A DNA stretch of 64,000 nt, from positions 1-64,000 of the forward strand of contig CAVYHD010000002.1 of the NCBI GenBank assembly GCA_963768075.1. The letters are read 5' to 3'. The notes below the pieces were generated by a model. The model was not told the DNA's origin, ran no database searches, and saw only the letters and a list, made by a program, of their open reading frames with translations. The translations under genes and the position numbers were made by a program. Below, in pieces: positions 36,692-46,049 of the stretch. This DNA comes from QHXW01 sp963768075. Lineage in GTDB: Bacteria > Acidobacteriota > Terriglobia > Bryobacterales > Bryobacteraceae. How positions within the stretch are numbered: position 1 is the first letter of the stretch; each line of letters opens with the position of its first letter.

Positions 36692-38134
36692 TCAGCTTGT
36701 CGGTTCGAGCATGTCGACCGCGGTCTCGGTCAAGCTGTCCAAAACCTGAAACAGCTGCGCATTGGCCTGGTAGGCCGCCTGGTACTGGACCAGCAGGGCC
36801 GCCTGTTCGTCCAAGTTGACGCCGGAGATCTGCTGGCGCATGCTCTGCGCCTGTGCCACTACCTGCTGCTGATTGGTCTGCTGGTCGTTGGCCTCGGATA
36901 GTTGTTCGCCCACCGCGGACGCGATGTTCCCGAAATACTGTACATAAGTCAGGTTGTTGATTTGATCGGCGGGAGCGGTAGAGTTGGAGAGCCCGGCCAG
37001 ATCCAGAGCGATTCCGTTGCTCACTTCGGGAGGGCCGGGATCAATGGCGGCGAGCGTGCTCGCGGAAGCCGAGGGATCGATGGCGAGCGTGGCGGCGACG
37101 TTGGTGGCGTTGGACGTATCGTAAGAAAACAGAGCCGAGCCCACGACCGGCGGGGGGCCGTCGGAGACGTTGCCCTGGCTGAGCAACTGGTTGACGCGAT
37201 CGGCCAGGGCCTGGGCGAGCTGATTGAGCGTGCCGGGCTGGGTGGAATCCCCTAGCAGCGAAGCCAGTACCTGGTTATGCGTATTGAGCAGGCCGCCCAA
37301 TTGGCCGCCGGTGATTTGCGAGGTGACGTCGCGGCCCGCGGAATCGAGGATAGTGGCCGTGGGTGGCACGCCGGGGCTGCCAGGCGCCGTGGCGGGCGCG
37401 GCGATCACGTCGGAGATGTTGTACTGCTGTTGGTTCACCACGAGCGGCGTCTCACCGCCCGCGAGTACCGTGACTTCGCCGTCGCCGCCCACCGTGTAGG
37501 TGAAATTCACGAGTTGGGAGAGGTTCTCGAGGGTGTTGTGGACGTTGGCGTCGAGCGAGGCGTCATCGCCATCGCCATTGGCCATCTGGATGTTGTCGGT
37601 CTGCAATTGCTGGGCGTAGGCATTGATCTGATTGACCGTCTGGCCGATTTGGGTTTCGGTATCCTGCTGGACCTGCTGGAGGCCGGAGACGGTGGTTTGA
37701 AAACTCTCCACCAGCTGCTGCGCGCTGGTCATCACCGCCTGTTGGGCGGAGTCGCTCTCCGGATCTTCGCTCCAGGCGGAGAAGCTCGCATACAGGTTGT
37801 CGAGCGTAGCGGGAATGCCGCTGGTCGCGGAAAGACTCAGGGCATTTTGTACCGCCGTCAAGCTGGTGGACTGCTGGGTGGCCATGCCGAGAGCGGTTTG
37901 GGCGCTATCGACAGCCTCCTCGGCGAACTCGTTGCGCGAGCTTTGGACTTCGCCGGCCATGACGCCGCCGTCGAGACCGGTGGCCGGATCAAACGGCATG
38001 GCATCCAGATCGAGGGTCTGGCTCGCATACCCGGGGGTCGAGGAATTGGCCACGTTGTTCTGCGTCGTGGTAAGCGCAAGATCGAGCGCGTTCATCGCGC
38101 TTGCCGAACTGTTGAGAGAGGACAGCAGCGACAT
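36692..38134 (-). CDS. flgK: Hook-filament junction protein FlgK
   Basis: This 480-aa protein has the rod-type N-terminal motif ALTTTQNNVANSSTPGYASQ and a C-terminal helix LVQYQAAYQANAQLFQVLDSLTETAVDML, both diagnostic of FlgK/HAP1. The ATG at 38134 is preceded by GGAGG with a 6-base spacer; a longer upstream frame is rejected because it reads into the FlgN-like gene. It is smaller than the ~550-residue E. coli protein, so a variable middle domain is missing. Confidence 0.9.
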   Translation of the reverse strand: MSLLSSLNSSASAMNALDLALTTTQNNVANSSTPGYASQTLDLDAMPFDPATGLDGGVMAGEVQSSRNEFAEEAVDSAQTALGMATQQSTSLTAVQNALSLSATSGIPATLDNLYASFSAWSEDPESDSAQQAVMTSAQQLVESFQTTVSGLQQVQQDTETQIGQTVNQINAYAQQLQTDNIQMANGDGDDASLDANVHNTLENLSQLVNFTYTVGGDGEVTVLAGGETPLVVNQQQYNISDVIAAPATAPGSPGVPPTATILDSAGRDVTSQITGGQLGGLLNTHNQVLASLLGDSTQPGTLNQLAQALADRVNQLLSQGNVSDGPPPVVGSALFSYDTSNATNVAATLAIDPSASASTLAAIDPGPPEVSNGIALDLAGLSNSTAPADQINNLTYVQYFGNIASAVGEQLSEANDQQTNQQQVVAQAQSMRQQISGVNLDEQAALLVQYQAAYQANAQLFQVLDSLTETAVDMLEPTS

Positions 38135-38148
38135 CCGGAACCTCCTGG

Positions 38149-38532
38149 CTAGCCTTCGACCGAGACGCGCCGGCCCGCGGGCGCCCGCAGGGCTAATCCT
38201 GCCCCGCCCCGCGGCGAATAGGCTTGCCCGCCGGGACCGGACCGGGCACACATCCACCGCGCACAGAACGCTCCGGCGTGCTGATAGAGCGCGGCGCACA
38301 GGCGCAGCTCGCGGCGGAAACGCTCGAGCGCAGGTCCGGCTTCGGCACGCCGGGAAGCTGTTTCCTCACGCAACGCGGCGAGAGCCGCCTCCATCCGTTG
38401 AGCGGCCCGCGTGAGAGGGGCACGCGCGGCCTCGATATCTTCCGCCCCAGCCCGCGCCACCAGTTCCACCGCGGCTTGGAGGTCGCGGCACGCCGCATCC
38501 ATCAGACCACCGGGGTCCGCGCCGCTGTTCAT
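38149..38532 (-). CDS. flgN: FlgN-like flagellar chaperone
   Basis: This 127-aa mostly helical protein (RDLQAAVELVARAG...LTRAAQRMEAALAALREE) lies between flgM and flgK, the place of FlgN. It probably keeps FlgK and FlgL unfolded for export. It overlaps the flgM stop by 4 bases. FlgN sequences are poorly conserved, so the name is by position and helical character. Confidence 0.6.
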   Translation of the reverse strand: MNSGADPGGLMDAACRDLQAAVELVARAGAEDIEAARAPLTRAAQRMEAALAALREETASRRAEAGPALERFRRELRLCAALYQHAGAFCARWMCARSGPGGQAYSPRGGAGLALRAPAGRRVSVEG

Positions 38533-38840
38533 GCGCCCTTCTCTCCGGCAGCCGTGCCGAGAGTTTCCTGAACCAGTGCGTGGCTGGTTTGCTGCGCGTC
38601 CGCGCTGTAGCGGCCCGCCTGATAGTCGCGCTCGATCGCGGACACGCGCGCGGCCTGCCCTTGCGCCTGCGCGCCCAGCATCGCACCCAGCTTTCCGGTG
38701 AAGCTGGACAGCTCCACGCGGTCGCCATCCGCCGAGGACCCCGACGAGAGAGCCGTGAGTCCTGATTGGCGCGCCGGCGCGGCCGATGGGGCCGGGGCGG
38801 CGGGCAACGTTCCCGTGAGATTCGTGTCTTGGACCTTCAT
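38529..38840 (-). CDS. flgM: Anti-sigma-28 factor FlgM
   Basis: This 103-aa protein has a disordered Ala/Pro-rich N-terminus and a C-terminal helical segment (VSAIERDYQAGRYSADAQQTSHALV) matching the FlgM sigma-28-binding region. It keeps FliA inactive until hook completion lets it be secreted. It overlaps both its neighbours by 4 bases and lies in the same operon as fliA. Confidence 0.85.
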   Translation of the reverse strand: MKVQDTNLTGTLPAAPAPSAAPARQSGLTALSSGSSADGDRVELSSFTGKLGAMLGAQAQGQAARVSAIERDYQAGRYSADAQQTSHALVQETLGTAAGEKGA

Positions 38841-39334
38841 ACTGGTTTCGCGACGCGCGCGTGAGCCTTGTTCGCGCTACTGAGGATATCGGCGAAATCC
38901 GGGCCGGGCTTTAATGGGGTACGGCGCGGCTCAGGATCCGCTACCTGCATGAGGATCCCGTGGATTTTGAGCAAGAGCCGCACTTCGCCGGCGGCGAGCC
39001 CCAGAATGGAGGCGATCTGCTCCGGGGATTCGCCGCGGCGCGCGAGCCGCAGAGCCTGGCTGCGCCGGCTCAGGTTCATGCCGGGGCGAACGGCAACCGT
39101 TGAGGGATCGGAGGCGGCCACATCCGGAACCGGCGCCGCCCGGCGCGCCTCGAGGTCGGCTAGGCGCCGGCGCACCTCCTCGAATTCGGAAGCGGGCGCC
39201 GCCGGCTGCGTAACCGCGCGGGTCCTGATCTTGGCGGTACAGATCAGAAAGAGCACTAGACCGAGCGCCAGCACCAGGCCTGCCGCCACCGCCAGACCCG
39301 CGGCGTTCGGATTTACGATCCAACCAGGATACAT
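38837..39334 (-). CDS. Membrane-anchored DUF2802-like protein in the flagellar operon
   Basis: This 165-aa protein has one N-terminal membrane helix (about residues 12-32) and a C-terminal helical segment SQALRLARRGESPEQIASILGLAAGEVRLLLKIHG, described here only by its RRGESPEQIASILGL core. It resembles DUF2802 proteins of flagellar gene clusters. The ATG at 39334 follows AAGGGG. It overlaps flgM by 4 bases. Function unknown; possibly an assembly or regulatory membrane protein. Confidence 0.65.
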   Translation of the reverse strand: MYPGWIVNPNAAGLAVAAGLVLALGLVLFLICTAKIRTRAVTQPAAPASEFEEVRRRLADLEARRAAPVPDVAASDPSTVAVRPGMNLSRRSQALRLARRGESPEQIASILGLAAGEVRLLLKIHGILMQVADPEPRRTPLKPGPDFADILSSANKAHARVAKPV

Positions 39335-39386
39335 ATAGACCCCTTGCGCCAAACCCGTTGTTGGGGTACGCGGATCGGCCGCGCCA

Positions 39387-40205
39387 TTACCGCAGGCTCC
39401 GCAGCCGGTCCTGCCGGCTCACGATCTGGTGAATCCGGACGCCGTAATTGCCTTCGATCACCACCACTTCGCCGCGAGCCACTACACAGTTGTTCACCAC
39501 CACGTCCACCGGCTCGCTGAGAGACCGGTTCAGCTCGACAATCGAACCGGTGGTCAGCTTGAGGACCTCTTTGATGGGAAGCTTCGTGCGGCCAAACGAG
39601 ACGCTGACCGGCAGTTCCACATCGAGCAGCACGTCCATCGTTTTAGCCGGCGGTGCCGCCGCAGCCGCCGCAGCCGTTTTCCCTTCCGCTGCGTTCTCGG
39701 AGGCGGCCGGCGGGTTCTCCAACGCCGCGATCAGGACCGCGCCCAAGGCCACGGCCAGCTCCATTTCTTCATCGGGAAAGCGCAAGGTCACCTGAAAGGA
39801 CAGAGCGGCCGGCCCCAACGGGCGCTCCGCGCCGCGCTCGCAGGCCACGTCTTTGCCGAGGCGCGCCCCCAGGCTCTGCGCGGTCGCGGCGAGCGACTGG
39901 TTCAAGATCTCCAGATAGGTATTGCGGGCGTCGGCGGGCTCGGCGGCCTCAATGCCGGCCGCCCGCAGCGCGCGCTGGCCTAGAGAAAGCCAGGTCTTCT
40001 CCGGTGCCGCGACCCACAGGGCCGGCTGAGGGATGTCCCGGAAACCCTGTTCCCAGTAGAGCGCATTCCCTGCCGGCGGGACGACCGCGCCAGACGCGGC
40101 CGCGGGCGTAAAATCGACCCCGGGACGCTGTTCGGACATGGAATCGATGGCCGCCGCCAGGGCGACGGTCCATTGTTCCATCAGCCAGCGGGCATGCTCG
40201 CTCAT
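39387..40205 (-). CDS. fliN: Flagellar switch protein FliN, long form
   Basis: This 272-aa protein has a C-terminal SPOA domain (DVELPVSVSFGRTKLPIKEVLKLTTGSIVEL...VVARGEVVVIEGNYGVRI, cited here by its GEVVVIEGNYGVRI end) clearly of FliN type. About 170 unusual N-terminal residues precede it and may be a degenerate CheC/FliY-like domain. A second, 81-aa FliN is encoded at 47366, so the two C-ring proteins probably differ in role. It starts 3 bp after fliA. Confidence 0.85.
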   Translation of the reverse strand: MSEHARWLMEQWTVALAAAIDSMSEQRPGVDFTPAAASGAVVPPAGNALYWEQGFRDIPQPALWVAAPEKTWLSLGQRALRAAGIEAAEPADARNTYLEILNQSLAATAQSLGARLGKDVACERGAERPLGPAALSFQVTLRFPDEEMELAVALGAVLIAALENPPAASENAAEGKTAAAAAAAPPAKTMDVLLDVELPVSVSFGRTKLPIKEVLKLTTGSIVELNRSLSEPVDVVVNNCVVARGEVVVIEGNYGVRIHQIVSRQDRLRSLR

Positions 40206-40207
40206 GG

Positions 40208-40951
40208 CTATCTCCCCCGCCCGGCGGGCCAGCGCCGGGCTAAGTAAGAACGCAGCCGCAGAATGGCCTGCGATTTCAGTTGCGAGATGCGCGACTGGTG
40301 CAGATGGACGACCTGTGCGATCTCGCGCAACGTCAACTCTTCCCGGTAGTAAAGGCTGATCACGGTGCGATCCATGGCTGGCATTTGCTCGATGGCCTCG
40401 GCCAAAACCCGCTCGAGCTCCGCCCGCTCGACTAAACGCGAAGGGAGCTGCTCCTGGTCATCGGCGATAAACTCGAGCAGATCGCGCCCATCTTCGCTGG
40501 CCGATTCCAAGGTCCCAATGGCCAGCCCCTGCAGGTCGGCCAGCCATTCGTGGTACCGGCCCAGATCCATTTCCAGCTCGCCCGCGATCTCCTCTTCGGT
40601 GGGCTCCCGATGCAGGCGCTGGCCCGCCTTATGGATGGCAGCCTCGACCTGGCGGGCCATCTTGCGCTTCTGGCGCGGCGCCCAGTCAAGGCCCCGCAGA
40701 CTGTCCAGAATGGCTCCGCGGATCTTGTATTCGGCGTAAGTTCTGAGCTTGACGTTGTGTTTGGGATCGAAATGATCGATCGCCGCTATCAGACCGACGA
40801 CCCCGGCGGAGATCAGGTCGTCCAGACTCACATTGTCCGGCAGACGCTCGTGGATCCGGCGCGCGATCAGCCGCACTTGCGGCAGGTGCGCGAGAATCAG
40901 GCCCTCGCGTTCCTCGGTGCTGGTTTCCGGCGTAGTGGGGTAGCTTGTCAT
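40208..40951 (-). CDS. fliA: Flagellar sigma factor FliA (sigma-28)
   Basis: This 247-aa protein has sigma regions 2 (LRTYAEYKIRGAILDSLRGLDW), 3 (REPTEEEIAGELEMD) and 4 (LTLREIAQVVHLHQSRISQLK) of the FliA/WhiG type. It directs transcription of late flagellar genes. FlgM is encoded three genes downstream in the same operon. Sigma-28-like promoters near 51297 and 56460 are candidate targets. Confidence 0.93.
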   Translation of the reverse strand: MTSYPTTPETSTEEREGLILAHLPQVRLIARRIHERLPDNVSLDDLISAGVVGLIAAIDHFDPKHNVKLRTYAEYKIRGAILDSLRGLDWAPRQKRKMARQVEAAIHKAGQRLHREPTEEEIAGELEMDLGRYHEWLADLQGLAIGTLESASEDGRDLLEFIADDQEQLPSRLVERAELERVLAEAIEQMPAMDRTVISLYYREELTLREIAQVVHLHQSRISQLKSQAILRLRSYLARRWPAGRGR

Positions 40952-40968
40952 AGCGGCAGTCGCGCCCC

Positions 40969-42075
40969 TCAGGCGGCGGCCTCTGACTCCTCGCTCCCGG
41001 TGCCGAGCAGAGAGCCGACGATCCGGCTCTTGGTGGCCGGCTCGAGGTGTTCGGGGACCTGCTGTCCGGTCGTGAAAAACGAAATGGGTTTCCGGGTGCG
41101 CGACGCCTCGTTCAGGACCGGTCCCAGCGTCCCGGTCTCGTCCAGTCTGGTGAACAGCAACTTTGCCGGCCGGAAGATCTCAAATCGTTCCACCGTACGA
41201 TTGATATCGGCGGATTTCATGGAAGCCGATAGGATCAGGTGGGTGTCGATGTCGCCCCGCGAAGCCAGAAAAGCCGCCAGATCGGCGCCCTGATCCATCT
41301 CGTCGGCGGCCAGGCCGGGGGTGTCGATGAGGATTAGTTCCTTGCCGCGATGCAGGTCGAGCGCCTGGGCCAAAGCACGCGGCGTTTCCGCCAGTTCGAA
41401 AGCCACTCCCAGGATGGCGGCGTAAGCCCGCAACTGGTCGGCGGCGGCGATGCGGTAGTGGTCCGCCGAAAGCAGTACCAGCGGCCGTCGCGCCGCCAAG
41501 CCGTAGGTGACCGCCAGCTTGGCGAGCGTAGTGGTCTTGCCCGCTCCCGGAGGACCGACCAGTGCCACCAGGCGTGTGCCAGCGCCGGGCCGCCCGAGCG
41601 TGGCATCCACCAGAAACCGGCTTTCGATTTCGGCTGCCGCCGCGGCGAGCGCTCCCGGCAAGTCCGTACCTGACGGTCCCAAGCGGGCGGCCACGGCCTC
41701 CGCGATCCGCTCCGCGAGATGCAAATCCACTTCCGCCTCGATCAGCGCGGTGAAGATTCCGGCCGTCTGGGACGACGGGGCGAGCCAGCGCGAGGCCGCA
41801 ACCGTCGAGTTCGCGATCGACCGGCGCATGGCGTCCAAGCGCCGGTGCAGCTCGGCGAATTCGCGCGCCATGGGCGCCCTCCCGGGGTCCGCCGCCGCGA
41901 CCGGCGCGGCAGGCGATGGCGCCCCGAGCGCCAGCACCACTTCGTATTCTCCCAGGTGCCGCGCTTCGAGCGGCGCTTTTCTCGACTGCACCAGCAGCGC
42001 CTCCTGCCCCATCTCCCGGCTGCCTGCAGCCAGGGCGTCCTCGATGGTCGCGGCGAAAAAGCTTTTTACGTGCAT
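40969..42075 (-). CDS. flhF: Flagellar biosynthesis GTPase FlhF
   Basis: This 368-aa SRP-type GTPase has P-loop GPPGAGKTTTLAKLA, DHYRIAAADQL, LIDTPG and a TRLDETG guanine-specificity motif. FlhF marks the flagellar site, usually at a pole. The partner ATPase FlhG/FleN, normally encoded next, is absent; fliA follows directly after 17 bp. Confidence 0.9.
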   Translation of the reverse strand: MHVKSFFAATIEDALAAGSREMGQEALLVQSRKAPLEARHLGEYEVVLALGAPSPAAPVAAADPGRAPMAREFAELHRRLDAMRRSIANSTVAASRWLAPSSQTAGIFTALIEAEVDLHLAERIAEAVAARLGPSGTDLPGALAAAAAEIESRFLVDATLGRPGAGTRLVALVGPPGAGKTTTLAKLAVTYGLAARRPLVLLSADHYRIAAADQLRAYAAILGVAFELAETPRALAQALDLHRGKELILIDTPGLAADEMDQGADLAAFLASRGDIDTHLILSASMKSADINRTVERFEIFRPAKLLFTRLDETGTLGPVLNEASRTRKPISFFTTGQQVPEHLEPATKSRIVGSLLGTGSEESEAAA

Positions 42076-42136
42076 CGGCGAATCCTCCCGGCGCTCTCGG
42101 TCCTGCGTTGGTGGGGCGCGCGCCCCTTTCCCCGCA

Positions 42137-44215
42137 TCATGGCAATACCCCGAGCGAGATGACTTTGACGCCCGGCGGGACTTCGTTGTGTGAAACGGCG
42201 AACAGATTGGGCAGTGTGGCTTCCGTGATCTGGCGCAGGAAATAGCGCGCGCCCGCGCTCGTAATGACCACCACCGGGGTCTCGGGCTGGACCAGCTTCT
42301 GGGTCATTCTTTGAACCAGATCCCGGATGGCCTGGGGATCGAGCGAGAAACTGCTGCTCTGTTCGCCGTGCTCGGTCGCGCGTTCCATGGCCTGCTCGGC
42401 CGCGCCCTCGAGGAAGTACGCCGGTAGTTCGCCGGCCGCGTTCAAGTAGGGCTTCACGATGGAGCGGCGGATGGCCTGCCGGGTGTATTCCGTCAGCAGG
42501 ACCGGATTGCGGCTGGTGGGCCCGGCTTCGCCGAGAGCCTCGAGAATGGTGGCCCCGTCGCGGATGGAAACGCGCTCCCGCAGCAGGTTCTGCAGCACCC
42601 GCTGTACTACCGCCAGAGGAAGCAGCTTGGGCACTAAATCCTCCACCAGGCGGGAGCTGTCGACGGCGACGCGGTCGAGCAGTTTCTTGGCGTCCTGGCG
42701 CGAAAACAGCTCGTGCGCATAGCGGCGCGAGATTTCCGCCAGATGCGTTCCGAGCACGCTGACGCTGTCAACCACGGTGTAACCGGCGGCGCGGGCGCTA
42801 TCGGCGGCGCCCGCCGAGATCCAGTACGCGGGCATGCCGAAGGCAGGATCGCGCGTTGCCTGGCCGTCCAGCGGCTTTTCCGTTCGCCCGGCGGCAATGG
42901 CCAGTTCCGCGTTCTGCGGCAGCTCGTACCGGGCAATCTCCGCTCCCTTGAGCAGAATCGCGTATTCGCGAGCGCGCAGCGACAGGTTGTCGGTCACCCG
43001 GACCGGCGGCAGCAGATAACCCAGATCGGTAGCCAACTGGCGGCGAATGCCCGCAATCCGCCGCAGCAGCGGGGAATTCTGCCCGCCGTCTGCCATGCCC
43101 ACCAGCCCCAGACCCACCTCGACCGCCAGCGGCTCCACCTTGAGCAGCGCTTCCAGGTTCTCGCGGGCCGGCTCGCGCTCGGCCGCGGCGGCGCTCTTGG
43201 CTGCCCCTTCGGTGCGCTGGCGCATCCTCCATCCGGAAACCCCCAGACCCGCGCCCAGTAACAGGAAGGGAATCTTCGGCAGGCCGGGAAAGGCCGCCAG
43301 CGCGACGAGGACTCCGCTGGCCAATAGCAGCGGCTGCGCCGTGCCGAACACCTGGCGCCGGAACTGCACGCCCAGGCGCGCGTCAGCGCCGGCGCGGGTG
43401 ACGATCAGGGCGCCCGAGATGGAGATCATGAGCGCGGGGATGACCGTGACCAGACCGTCGCCGATGGTCAGCACGGAGTAGGTTTCAATCGCCCGCCGGA
43501 AGTCCATGCCGTTCTGCAGGACTCCGATCAGCAGCCCGGCAATGATGTTGATGCCGGTTATCAGAATGCTGGCCACGGCATCCCGCTGTGTAAACCGGGT
43601 AGCGCCGTCCATCGCGCCGTAGAATTCCGCTTCGTTCGCCAAATCCTTACGCCGTTGCCGCGCCCCGGCCTCGTCGACCAGCCCGGCGTTCAAATCCGAG
43701 TCGATGGACATCTGCTTGCCCGGCAGAGCGTCGAGGGTGAAGCGCGCGGTCACTTCGGAGATGCGCACCGCGCCATGGTTGATCACGACGTACTGGATGC
43801 CGATCAGCACCAGGAATATAACCGTGCCCACGATGTAGTTGCCTCCGACCACGAAGTTGCCGAAGGCCTGAATCACGTCCCCGGCGGCCGCGGTGCCGGT
43901 GTTGCCGTTCAGCAGGATGAGGCGCGCGGACGAGATGTTCAGCGCCAGCCGAAATAGCGTCAGCAGGAGCAACGTGGTGGGGAACACGCTGAATTCCACC
44001 GGCCGCATGATGTACATCGAGACCATCAGGACCACGACCGACATCATGATGTCGGTGACCAGGAGAATATCCAGCAGAAATCCCGGAATCGGCGTGATTA
44101 GCGCCAGAATAATGGCCAAAACCGCGATAGGTACGCCCATCTCGGCCCAAGCCATCCGCCCTCCCGCCGGCGCTGGAACTGCCACTGGAACCGCCACCGC
44201 TTTGGCGCTGGCCAT
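42137..44215 (-). CDS. flhA: Flagellar export gate protein FlhA
   Basis: This 692-aa protein has an N-terminal eight-helix membrane half (TPIPGFLLDILLVTDIMMSV, PTTLLLLTLFRLALNISSAR), a FHIPEP-like loop with LPGKQMSIDSDLNAGL and a C-terminal cytoplasmic domain for chaperone docking. It forms the nonameric export gate ring. It starts 5 bp after flhB and ends about 60 bp before flhF. Confidence 0.94.
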   Translation of the reverse strand: MASAKAVAVPVAVPAPAGGRMAWAEMGVPIAVLAIILALITPIPGFLLDILLVTDIMMSVVVLMVSMYIMRPVEFSVFPTTLLLLTLFRLALNISSARLILLNGNTGTAAAGDVIQAFGNFVVGGNYIVGTVIFLVLIGIQYVVINHGAVRISEVTARFTLDALPGKQMSIDSDLNAGLVDEAGARQRRKDLANEAEFYGAMDGATRFTQRDAVASILITGINIIAGLLIGVLQNGMDFRRAIETYSVLTIGDGLVTVIPALMISISGALIVTRAGADARLGVQFRRQVFGTAQPLLLASGVLVALAAFPGLPKIPFLLLGAGLGVSGWRMRQRTEGAAKSAAAAEREPARENLEALLKVEPLAVEVGLGLVGMADGGQNSPLLRRIAGIRRQLATDLGYLLPPVRVTDNLSLRAREYAILLKGAEIARYELPQNAELAIAAGRTEKPLDGQATRDPAFGMPAYWISAGAADSARAAGYTVVDSVSVLGTHLAEISRRYAHELFSRQDAKKLLDRVAVDSSRLVEDLVPKLLPLAVVQRVLQNLLRERVSIRDGATILEALGEAGPTSRNPVLLTEYTRQAIRRSIVKPYLNAAGELPAYFLEGAAEQAMERATEHGEQSSSFSLDPQAIRDLVQRMTQKLVQPETPVVVITSAGARYFLRQITEATLPNLFAVSHNEVPPGVKVISLGVLP

Positions 44216-44219
44216 GGTT

Positions 44220-45290
44220 CTACCTCACCCCCGGAAGCCGCCCGTGCATCAGGCGGAACAGATAGGCCAGGATCTCGGCCACCGCGCGGTACAGGTGGGC
44301 GGGGATTTCCTGGCCCACTGCCGCCGAGCGGTATAGCGCCTGCGCGAGCGGCGGGTTCTCGATCACCGGAACCTGGTGCTCGACGGCCTTCGCGCGGATG
44401 CGCAGCGCCAGATAATTCTTGCCCTTCGCCACCACCATCGGGGCCGCCATGGACGCGGACTGATAGCGAAGAGCCACGGCGTAGTGCGTGGGATTCATGA
44501 TGACGGCGGTGGCGGTGGGGACTTCCTTCATCATTTGGCCCCGCAGCAAAGCTCGCTGCATGCGCCGGACGCGCTGCCTCATCTGCGGATTGCCTTCCGA
44601 TTCCTTGGCTTCCTCGCGCACGTCGTGGCGGCTCATGCGCAGGTCCTTCGCGTAGCGCTGTTTCTGGCGAATCCCTTCGATCAGGCCAAAAACGAGAAAT
44701 ACCAGTCCCGCCTTCCAGAGAAGCCGTTGGATGGTCGCGGCCACCAGGCGCGCTCCGCCGTCCACCGTTCCCATCGGCAGCCAGAAGAATTGCACATAGC
44801 CATCGCGCGCGATCACGTAAACGGCATAGCCGACCAGGGGAATCAAGACGACCGCCTGCAGCAGGGCCGGCAGGTTCTGGCGCGGCAGCTCGCGCAGCTT
44901 GCGCCCGGGATTGATCCGCTGAAAATCAGGGGCCAGCCTCTTGAGGCTGATTCCCATCCTGGTGGCCGCGAGTTGCGTCCCGAGCGCCACCAGCAGCAAG
45001 ACTCCGCCCGCCTCGCCGAACGGCAAAAAGACACGCACCGCCACCGACGAGCCCACGCGGACGATTTCCTCCGCGCTCAGAGCGGGCGCGAAGGCGCGCT
45101 CAAACAACCAGCGCATGGTTTGCTTCATCCGCGACATCCAAGCCGGGCCTCCGGCGGCCAGCAGTGCCGTGAAAGCCAGAAACTCGGCGGCGCTCACCAG
45201 TTCGCGGGCCGAGGGAAACTGGCCTTCCCGGCGCGCCTTCTCCAGGCGCCGGGGAGTCGCTTTTTCAGTATTCTGCCCGCTGTCCGGCAT
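44220..45290 (-). CDS. flhB: Flagellar export switch protein FlhB
   Basis: This 356-aa protein has four membrane helices and a cytoplasmic domain with the self-cleaving N-P-T-H site (VIMNPTHYAVALRY), which sets export specificity from rod/hook to filament. The N-terminal EKATPRRLEKARREGQFPSA is diagnostic. It lies 7 bp after fliR. Confidence 0.94.
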   Translation of the reverse strand: MPDSGQNTEKATPRRLEKARREGQFPSARELVSAAEFLAFTALLAAGGPAWMSRMKQTMRWLFERAFAPALSAEEIVRVGSSVAVRVFLPFGEAGGVLLLVALGTQLAATRMGISLKRLAPDFQRINPGRKLRELPRQNLPALLQAVVLIPLVGYAVYVIARDGYVQFFWLPMGTVDGGARLVAATIQRLLWKAGLVFLVFGLIEGIRQKQRYAKDLRMSRHDVREEAKESEGNPQMRQRVRRMQRALLRGQMMKEVPTATAVIMNPTHYAVALRYQSASMAAPMVVAKGKNYLALRIRAKAVEHQVPVIENPPLAQALYRSAAVGQEIPAHLYRAVAEILAYLFRLMHGRLPGVR

Positions 45291-45296
45291 GCCAGG

Positions 45297-46049
45297 TCAG
45301 CTCCCTACCAGGTGCGAGACGACGCCCAGCGCCTCGCGCATGCCGGCCGCATAGACCCGCGGGAATAGTGCCGCGAGCGCCGTGAGTACCCCCATCGCCA
45401 CCACCATCTTGGCGGGATGGGCCAGGGTTACCAGTTGCAAGTGCGCGTTGAGCCGGCCGATGAGGGCCAGCGCCAGGTCGACCAGCATCAGCAGTGCCAC
45501 CACCGGCAGGGCCAGCCGGAGGCCGGCGGAAAAAATGAGCGCGGTCAGCCGCGTGACGGACTCGGCCATCGGGCCGGTCAAGACGAACCAGCCGGGCGGA
45601 TGCGCCTGCAGGCTGCGCGCGAACATCAGCAGGATTTCGCGATCCAACCCCATGGCGAAGAACAGCAGGCCGCTGACCATCTGCATGACCACGAGCAGCA
45701 CGGTGGCATCGGCCAACGTGTTGGGATCGATGGTCGCGGCGAAGCCGTAACCCGCCTGCAGACCGGCGATCTGCGCCGTCATGAGAAAGGTTTCCGCCAG
45801 ACACGCGACCGCCAGCCCCACCGCCACCCCCAGTGCCGCCTCCGACACCAGCGCCGCGGCGCACCAGCCCGCCGACACCTCCGCCGCCACCCGTGGCCAC
45901 TGGGCGTGCAGCGCCATCGTGAAACTCAACGCCAGGACCACGCGCGCCGCGTCGGGCCCGGGCTTTCCGCCGGGCAACGGGACAAAAGCGAAGAATCCGG
46001 CCACGCGTGCCAGCACCAGCAGAAACGAGAGGAGCAGCGGCGTTGGCAT
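45297..46049 (-). CDS. fliR: Flagellar export protein FliR
   Basis: This 250-aa protein has about six hydrophobic segments. Motifs FAFVPLPGGKPGP near residue 20, QIAGLQAGYGFAATIDPNT and LALPVVALLMLVDLALALIGR are typical of FliR. It assembles with FliP and FliQ as the core export channel. Its start overlaps the fliQ stop by one base. Confidence 0.92.
   Translation of the reverse strand: MPTPLLLSFLLVLARVAGFFAFVPLPGGKPGPDAARVVLALSFTMALHAQWPRVAAEVSAGWCAAALVSEAALGVAVGLAVACLAETFLMTAQIAGLQAGYGFAATIDPNTLADATVLLVVMQMVSGLLFFAMGLDREILLMFARSLQAHPPGWFVLTGPMAESVTRLTALIFSAGLRLALPVVALLMLVDLALALIGRLNAHLQLVTLAHPAKMVVAMGVLTALAALFPRVYAAGMREALGVVSHLVGS

Noticed and set aside
37277..38152. Long plus-strand frame opposite flgK (and similar ones opposite fliM and flgL)
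   Set aside because: The opposite strand encodes clear flagellar axial or switch proteins; these frames are compositional shadows.
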